Assembly: GCA_934401725.1 (NCBI GenBank) | Contig: CAKRSS010000043.1 | Location: 1 to 16,594 of the forward strand | Source of the DNA: an uncultured Eubacteriales bacterium | GTDB lineage: Bacteria > Bacillota > Clostridia > Oscillospirales > CAG-272 | Length of the DNA: 16,594 bases | Direction: 5' to 3' | Part shown: positions 11,950-16,594 of the stretch, piece by piece | How positions within the stretch are numbered: the first letter of the stretch is position 1 | Layout of the letters: each line of letters opens with the position of its first letter | The notes under the pieces: model-generated | Seen by the model: the letters and a program-made list of their open reading frames with translations, nothing else | What the model was told of the DNA's origin: nothing | Databases searched by the model: none | Position numbers and translations under genes: made by a program

Positions 11950-14937
11950 TCACTCTGTCCTCAGAGCAATCACCGGGTCGCGTTTCGCCGCGAGGGCGGA
12001 CGGGATGAGTCCGGCGATCATGGTCAGAATCACGCTGATGGCCACGAGAATGATGGCGGCCACCGGCGGCAGGGAGGCCCCGAGACTCTGAATGTCCGTC
12101 AGATTCCGGATGATGATGTTGATGGGAATGCACAACAGCAGCGTCACGCCGATGCCGATTGCGCCTGCGGTGAAGCCCTCTATCATGGTCTCGGCGTTGA
12201 ATACGCGCTTGACGTCCCGCTTGGACGCTCCCATAGCGCGCAGAATGCCGATTTCCTTGGTGCGCTCGAGTACCGAAATGTAGGTGATAATTCCTATCAT
12301 GATGGACGAAACCAGCAGCGAGATGGAAACGAACGCCATGAGGATGTACGAAATCGCGTTGATAATGGTCGTGATCGAGGACATCAGCAGTGCGACATAG
12401 TCTACGTAAGTTATCTTGTCGGCCTCGGCGACCGAGTCGTTGTAGGCGTCGATGACGTCGGCGATTTTCTCCTTGTCGGCGAACGTGTTGGCGTAAATGC
12501 TGACAACGGACGGGCTGTTTATGTCAACGTAGCCGAGCAGCGCGAGGTTGTCGGCGTAGTTGGAGTCGGAGACGGTGGAGGGCACGTACTCCTCGTAAAG
12601 CGAGGCGTACTGAGCCTCTGAGAAGGTTGCGCTGTCCCACATTGTCGCGAGCTGGTCGACCGTCATGCTGCCGAGGCTCTCGGACATGGCCCGGGCGTAC
12701 TCCTCGCGCACCTGCTCGGCGAGCATCTGCCGGACGTAGCCGAACAGAGTTTCGTCGTCCATCGACGTGATGTAGCTCTTGACGGACTCGATATCGGCCG
12801 TCGGCATCTGCGCCGCGTAGGCCTCAAGCAGCATCTGCTCGATGTACTCGCGCGTCAGCTGCGACATGCTCGCCTCAACTGCCGCGTTGATGTACTCGTC
12901 CGTCGGAATCGACATCAGCGCGGTGTAGGCTGCCGCGCGTGTCTGGGCATCGGCACCCGCAAGCTGGCGTCTGACGGCGTCCGCCATCTCAGCGTCGGTC
13001 AGCTCGTCGCCATCGGTTTTGAAGGGCAGGTTGAGTATGACGTCGGTGTCGGCGTCAGCGAGCTGCTTTTTGACGATTTCGGACTGCTCGGCCTTGTGTA
13101 TCAGGTGCTCGGTCAGCGCCGAGGTGTAGCCGATTGAGCCGCTCATCATGGTCGAGACGGCGTCGCTGCTGCCGCGGATTATGCCCACAATTTTAAGCTC
13201 CTCCGCCTCGCTGTAAAGGTAGGAAAGCCCTGCCTCGGTCTCGGACAGGTCAACGTACCCGCCCGTCTCGGCGTTGTAACTGTAACGGTCGGCGTTGGGG
13301 ATAGTCTTGAGCGTGATGTTGCAGATCTCCTCGAACGTCCACGAGCGTATGTCGGCCTCGACCGGCTTGCCGTCGGCGGAGTCGCGGAAGGCCGCGGTTA
13401 TGTCCTCGGTCGTCAGCAGGCCGAGGCAGTAGAGCACCATGTCGGTGATGGAGTTGTTTTTGTCGACAACGAGCACAACCTCGTTGTATTTTTCCGGCCA
13501 GTGGCCGTAGATGACGTCGTACTGCTCGCGCAGGAGCGGGTTTATGAGATCATTTCCCGACTCGTCGCTGAGCATTTCCTCCCAAACCTTGAAACCCTCG
13601 GAGTTTGCGTAGAAGGAGGTGGTCGAGTCCATGACGGAGGACGAGGTGCCGACACCGTATATCGCCGCGGACAGCTCCTTGAGCAGCTGCGCTATGTCGG
13701 TTTTGACGATTTTGCCCTGCTCGGTTTTGGCGTAAATGTTGAGGTCGAGGTCGTAGCTGTACTGCACCGACGTCGCCAGCCCGTCAAGCGGACGTGTGCC
13801 CGCGGAGGTTTCCACGTCGAGGTACTTTTTGAAGTCGGTCAGGTTGTTTTCCGTGACCTTGGTGGAGCTGAGCGCGTTGAGCAGGTCGTACATGACGGCG
13901 CTCGAGTAGACGTTCGATGCCAGCTCCTCCTCTGTGCGGTTGAGGGCGGCGGCGTCGTCGTGCACGCCGGTGATGGAGGTGAGCAGGCTGCTCATATCGA
14001 CGGATTTTGCGTTTATTGTTATCGGGTAGGAGGATAGCGTGTCCTCCTGCACGCGGTTGATGTAGTTCTGCACGCCATTTGAGAGCGACAGTATCAGCGC
14101 GATGCCGACGATGCCGATGCTGCCCGCGAAGGCGGTCAGGAAGGTGCGGCCCTTTTTTGTCATGAGGTTGTTGAGCGACAGCGAGAGCGCTGTGAAGAAG
14201 GACATCGAGGGCTTCTTGACCTTGGTGGGCTTATCTACGGGCGGCGGCAGTTCGGACTCACTCACAGGCGCGGTGTCGTCGACGACGCGGCCGTCGAGCA
14301 CGCGGACGGTGCGCGTCGCGTAGCGCGCCGCAAGCTCGGGGTTGTGCGTGACCATTATGACGAGCCGTGTCTTGGAGATTTCCTTGAGGATCTCCATGAG
14401 CTGGACGCTGGTCTCGGAGTCCAGCGCGCCGGTCGGCTCGTCGGCGAGCAGTATGTCGGGGTTGTTGACCAGCGCACGCGCCACGGCGACGCGCTGCATC
14501 TGTCCGCCCGACATCTGGTTCGGGCGCTTTTTGAGCTGGTCGCCGAGCCCGACCGCGCGCAGCGCCTCGGTTGCGCGGTGACGCCGCTCGGACTTGGACA
14601 CGCCCGACAGCGTCAGCGCGAGCTCGACATTTGCGAGCACCGTCTGGTGCGGGATGAGGTTGTAGGATTGAAAAATAAAGCCTATCGAGTGGTTGCGGTA
14701 GGTGTCCCAATCGGCGTCCCGGTACTGCTTGGTGGAGACGCCGTTTATGATGAGGTCGCCGCTGTCGTAGTTGTCGAGGCCGCCGATTATGTTGAGCAGC
14801 GTGGTTTTGCCGCAGCCGGAGGGGCCGAGGATGGCCACAAGTTCGTGCTCGCGGAAGCTGAGGTCGATTCCGCGCAGGGCAGGGACGGTGGTGTCTCCCA
14901 CCTTATAGCTTTTGACAATGTTTTTTAACTGGAGCAT
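11950..14937 (-). CDS. MacB-like ABC transporter, fused ATPase and FtsX-type permease
   Basis: A 995-residue fusion. The N-terminal ATPase (1-225) is of the LolD/MacB type: Walker A GPSGCGKTT (38-46), Q-loop Gln90, signature QMSGGQMQRVAVARAL (141-156), Walker B ILLADEPTGALDS (162-174), His198 in VTHN. A Pro/Lys linker (228-245) leads to helix 1 (about 267-288). Residues 290-850 form a roughly 560-residue external domain, far larger than the periplasmic domain of E. coli MacB. Helices 2-4 lie at about 864-889, 919-943 and 959-980, with the family motif ERTKEIGILRAMGASKRDV (891-909) after helix 2. Such proteins work as mechanotransmitters or peptide/lipid exporters rather than channels. RBS AGAGGA lies about eight bases upstream. 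Single-gene unit with its own promoter and terminator; no partner adaptor or histidine kinase nearby. Confidence 0.93.
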   Translation of the reverse strand: MLQLKNIVKSYKVGDTTVPALRGIDLSFREHELVAILGPSGCGKTTLLNIIGGLDNYDSGDLIINGVSTKQYRDADWDTYRNHSIGFIFQSYNLIPHQTVLANVELALTLSGVSKSERRHRATEALRAVGLGDQLKKRPNQMSGGQMQRVAVARALVNNPDILLADEPTGALDSETSVQLMEILKEISKTRLVIMVTHNPELAARYATRTVRVLDGRVVDDTAPVSESELPPPVDKPTKVKKPSMSFFTALSLSLNNLMTKKGRTFLTAFAGSIGIVGIALILSLSNGVQNYINRVQEDTLSSYPITINAKSVDMSSLLTSITGVHDDAAALNRTEEELASNVYSSAVMYDLLNALSSTKVTENNLTDFKKYLDVETSAGTRPLDGLATSVQYSYDLDLNIYAKTEQGKIVKTDIAQLLKELSAAIYGVGTSSSVMDSTTSFYANSEGFKVWEEMLSDESGNDLINPLLREQYDVIYGHWPEKYNEVVLVVDKNNSITDMVLYCLGLLTTEDITAAFRDSADGKPVEADIRSWTFEEICNITLKTIPNADRYSYNAETGGYVDLSETEAGLSYLYSEAEELKIVGIIRGSSDAVSTMMSGSIGYTSALTEHLIHKAEQSEIVKKQLADADTDVILNLPFKTDGDELTDAEMADAVRRQLAGADAQTRAAAYTALMSIPTDEYINAAVEASMSQLTREYIEQMLLEAYAAQMPTADIESVKSYITSMDDETLFGYVRQMLAEQVREEYARAMSESLGSMTVDQLATMWDSATFSEAQYASLYEEYVPSTVSDSNYADNLALLGYVDINSPSVVSIYANTFADKEKIADVIDAYNDSVAEADKITYVDYVALLMSSITTIINAISYILMAFVSISLLVSSIMIGIITYISVLERTKEIGILRAMGASKRDVKRVFNAETMIEGFTAGAIGIGVTLLLCIPINIIIRNLTDIQSLGASLPPVAAIILVAISVILTMIAGLIPSALAAKRDPVIALRTE

Positions 14938-14972
14938 TCAATTTTCCTCTGCACATATTTGTTCAATATTTA

Positions 14973-15001
14973 ATTATACATAATTGTTGCCCGTCTGTCT
15001 A
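14973..15001 (-). promoter_or_regulatory. Promoter of the MacB-like ABC gene
   Basis: Minus-strand -35 TAGACA (15001-14996), 17-bp spacer and perfect -10 TATAAT (14978-14973), with a leader of about 30 bases. A 6-bp dyad, CCGTCT (14991-14996) and AGACGG (15008-15013), overlaps the -35 box and could be an operator. Confidence 0.78.
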
Positions 15002-15088
15002 CGTCCAAGACGGATTTTTCACCGGAAATATCACGAAAATTCAGGTATAATTCACATTTACAGAATGTAACAATGTTCCGGAATGGTA

Positions 15089-15117
15089 TTGACAATCGTC
15101 TGAACGTATTGTATAAT
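15089..15117 (+). promoter_or_regulatory. Consensus promoter of the Gly/His-rich membrane protein gene
   Basis: Perfect -35 TTGACA (15089-15094), 17-bp spacer, perfect -10 TATAAT (15112-15117): 12 of 12 consensus bases. The start site would be near 15124, giving a leader of about 50 bases. A small dyad TTACA-GAA-TGTAA (15058-15070) lies just upstream. A full-consensus promoter suggests strong expression unless repressed. Confidence 0.92.
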
Positions 15118-15174
15118 ATTCTTAGAAAAAATGCGCCGAATGGTGCGTTAAGAACTATTACAGGAGGTACGGTT

Positions 15175-16359
15175 ATGCCGGGTATGGGCGGAGGCCACAG
15201 CGGAGGCGGACATTCAGGGGGCGGCTCCCACGGTGGGGGTGGTTTTCACGGAGGCGGCTCCCACGGTGGGGGTGGATTCCGCGGTGGCGGAGGCTTTCAT
15301 GGCGGTCCCCGCGGCGGCGGTTTTCACGGCGGACCCCCTTCGCACGGTCCCGGTCCCGGATGGGGTTGGGGATGGGGACGGCGTCGCCGGTATTATGGCG
15401 GTGGCGGCTGTCTGATGCCCTTCATCGTCATGGGGGCGATGGTTTTCATATTGTTTGTTTACGTCATCTCCGCGATTATTGGCGGGATAACGTCCCGCCC
15501 GTCGTACACCGTGCCGGAAAGTTCGAGTGTGTTATATATAACCGACATAACGCCGTCGACGCGCGAGCGCAAGCCGCTTGACGCGCAGTACTGCAAGCCG
15601 ATTGACAAATATCTGTCCGACGAGATGCAGCCGTCGGCGCTGGGCACGGCGGCGGACGAGTACGCTGTCATCAACGTGCTGAAGGATTTTTACCTCCAGA
15701 CGGGCGTCCAGCCCTACCTCTGGATCACCGACCACCTCGGTGAGAACGCGAGCCCCGATTATGACGCGGTGGAGGCGGCGATGTACGAAAAGTACGCCGA
15801 ATTATTTGACGACGAGGGACACCTGCTTGTACTGTATTTTCTCTACGAGGACGACACCTACAACACCTGGTACATGTGGGGCAACGACGCGCACGAGTAT
15901 GTCATGGACGACGAGGCCTGCGAGATACTGCTCGACTACATCGATCTCAACTACGAGCGCTGCTCGTACTATGACGAGAACTACGATGTTAAGGTCAACT
16001 ACGCCGAGATGTTCTGCAACGCCTTTACGAGCGCGGCGCACGACATCATGAGCGGCGTCAGCGACACGCCTGCAACGACGACTGACGGTCGTGGTGAGCC
16101 CGCCGTCAGCAGCAAGCCGGGCGACGGTGTACTCACACCGGACACCGCGCCGACCGTTCCGACTACTCCGACTGACAGCGGGCGCCGTCCATGCCGCCTG
16201 TCGGTGAGCGGAGCGGTACTGATCGTGGTAGCCGTCTGCGCCGTGACGGGAATACTGATATTCGTCATTGTGCGCAGAAGCGACGAGTCCAAGTACTCCG
16301 GCATGAGCGAGGAGGACGTGCGCAAGGAGAAGTATCGTAGGAAGTACGGGGGAAAATAA
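15175..16359 (+). CDS. Gly/His-rich two-helix membrane protein, possible TPM-like domain
   Basis: Function unknown; 394 residues. Start set at 15175 by AGGAGG (15162-15167); the upstream in-frame ATG at 15073 lies before the promoter and is rejected. Residues 1-62 are a Gly/His-rich tail with eight histidines in repeats such as GGGSHGGGGFHGG, then a Trp/Arg stretch (63-74). Helix 1 is about 81-104. Residues 105-294 form a globular external domain whose pattern (YLQTGVQPYLWITD, a long helix, then GHLLVLYFLYEDD, and a final helix) recalls the TPM/YgcG domain. A Pro/Thr/Gly-rich linker (295-340) leads to helix 2 (343-366) and a basic tail (DESKY..KYGGK). In YgcG-type proteins a Gly-rich stretch is normally at the C-terminus; here it is N-terminal. 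The His-rich tail could bind metal. Single-gene unit, divergent from the large ABC gene. Confidence 0.72.
   Translation: MPGMGGGHSGGGHSGGGSHGGGGFHGGGSHGGGGFRGGGGFHGGPRGGGFHGGPPSHGPGPGWGWGWGRRRRYYGGGGCLMPFIVMGAMVFILFVYVISAIIGGITSRPSYTVPESSSVLYITDITPSTRERKPLDAQYCKPIDKYLSDEMQPSALGTAADEYAVINVLKDFYLQTGVQPYLWITDHLGENASPDYDAVEAAMYEKYAELFDDEGHLLVLYFLYEDDTYNTWYMWGNDAHEYVMDDEACEILLDYIDLNYERCSYYDENYDVKVNYAEMFCNAFTSAAHDIMSGVSDTPATTTDGRGEPAVSSKPGDGVLTPDTAPTVPTTPTDSGRRPCRLSVSGAVLIVVAVCAVTGILIFVIVRRSDESKYSGMSEEDVRKEKYRRKYGGK
15220..15275 (+). repeat. In-frame 33-bp tandem repeat coding Gly/His units
   Basis: A 23-base block beginning GGCGGCTCCCACGGTGG occurs identically at 15220-15242 and 15253-15275, a period of 33 bp or 11 residues. 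Flanking GGAGGC..CAC units are diverged. Identical DNA, not only protein, points to recent slippage or duplication. Confidence 0.8.
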
Positions 16360-16385
16360 GGTTTTGCGCTTCCCGCGCGGGTGTG

Positions 16386-16594
16386 GGCGTATTGCATATG
16401 CTCGTATGTGCGGTTTTAATTGAATTTTAAGTTTGCGGTTTCCGCCGGGGTGCTCGGCGGAGGCCGCTTTTTTATGAATAAGTTCTTTAGCCTTGGCAGG
16501 CGCACGCCATAACGTCGGCGGGACGTGATTTAACTGTACTTTTCTGCCGCGAGCAGAAAAGTACCAAAAGAGTCGCCCCAAAGGGGCCGAACCT
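16386..16594 (+). repeat. Terminator-bearing intergenic repeat, copy C (runs off the window)
   Basis: Begins 26 bases after the stop of the Gly/His-rich gene and follows copy A module by module, including the identical 50-bp block at 16531-16580. Similarity continues to the last base (GAACCT here, TAACCT in copy A), so the unit extends beyond the window. Confidence 0.87.
16435..16473 (+). terminator. Terminator of the Gly/His-rich gene, inside repeat copy C
   Basis: Arms GCGGTTTCCGCCG (16435-16447) and CGGCGGAGGCCGC (16455-16467) form a 13-bp stem with two G-T wobbles, followed by TTTTTT. The upper stem differs from that of copy A on both sides, so pairing is kept despite sequence change. 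Confidence 0.9.

Noticed and set aside
15073..15174. Upstream ATG that would extend the Gly/His-rich protein by 34 residues
   Set aside because: It lies before the consensus promoter at 15089-15117 and has no RBS, whereas 15175 follows AGGAGG.

Overview
This window reads as a chromosomal segment of a GC-rich, low-motility-of-content Firmicute, most likely an uncultured gut Clostridia member near the Oscillospiraceae/Ruminococcaceae. That is inferred from strong AGGAGG-type ribosome binding sites, TTGACA/TATAAT promoters, a PTS with HPr and EI in one operon, a type II pantothenate kinase, an RqcH-type NFACT protein, and intergenic repeats of a style common in gut Clostridia. No 16S or other marker gene is present, so the placement is not firm.

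Layout. Bases 1-290 hold a minus-strand tRNA-Arg(ACG) with its own promoter and terminator. Bases 231-4540 are a minus-strand PTS operon in the order ptsH (HPr), ptsI (EI), crr-like IIA, and a ptsG-like IICB permease, ending in a strong intrinsic terminator; it contains the whole phosphorelay from PEP to sugar. Bases 4566-6429 hold two divergent genes, a type II pantothenate kinase (minus) and a HAD-IIA phosphatase (plus), driven by two promoters that physically interlock. Bases 6430-7426 have no gene and are filled by hairpins, a large imperfect inverted repeat and two copies of an 82-83 bp direct repeat. Bases 7427-9275 carry rqcH and its terminator. Bases 9298-11065 are an AbrB-like regulator, an ABC ATPase and an ABC-2 permease in one operon behind a promoter framed by a dyad. 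Bases 11066-11949 again have no gene: two converging copies of a terminator-bearing repeat flank degenerate sequence. Bases 11950-14937 encode a 995-residue MacB-like ABC ATPase-permease with a very large external domain (minus). Divergent from it, 15175-16359 encode a Gly/His-rich two-helix membrane protein of unknown function. A third copy of the terminator-bearing repeat runs off the right end.

How parts work together. The PTS genes form one sugar import and phosphorylation unit; its HPr has histidine where the regulatory Ser46 would be. The AbrB-ABC operon looks like a self-controlled exporter. The most distinctive non-coding signal is a family of about 200+ bp repeats placed just after the stop codons of three unrelated genes, in the sense of each gene, with wobble-preserved terminator stems. 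I do not see CRISPR, prophage, toxin-antitoxin or clear defence modules. I see no complete transposase. Nothing here can be claimed with confidence as a new multi-gene system; the repeats, the HPr variant and the Gly/His-rich protein are the best leads.
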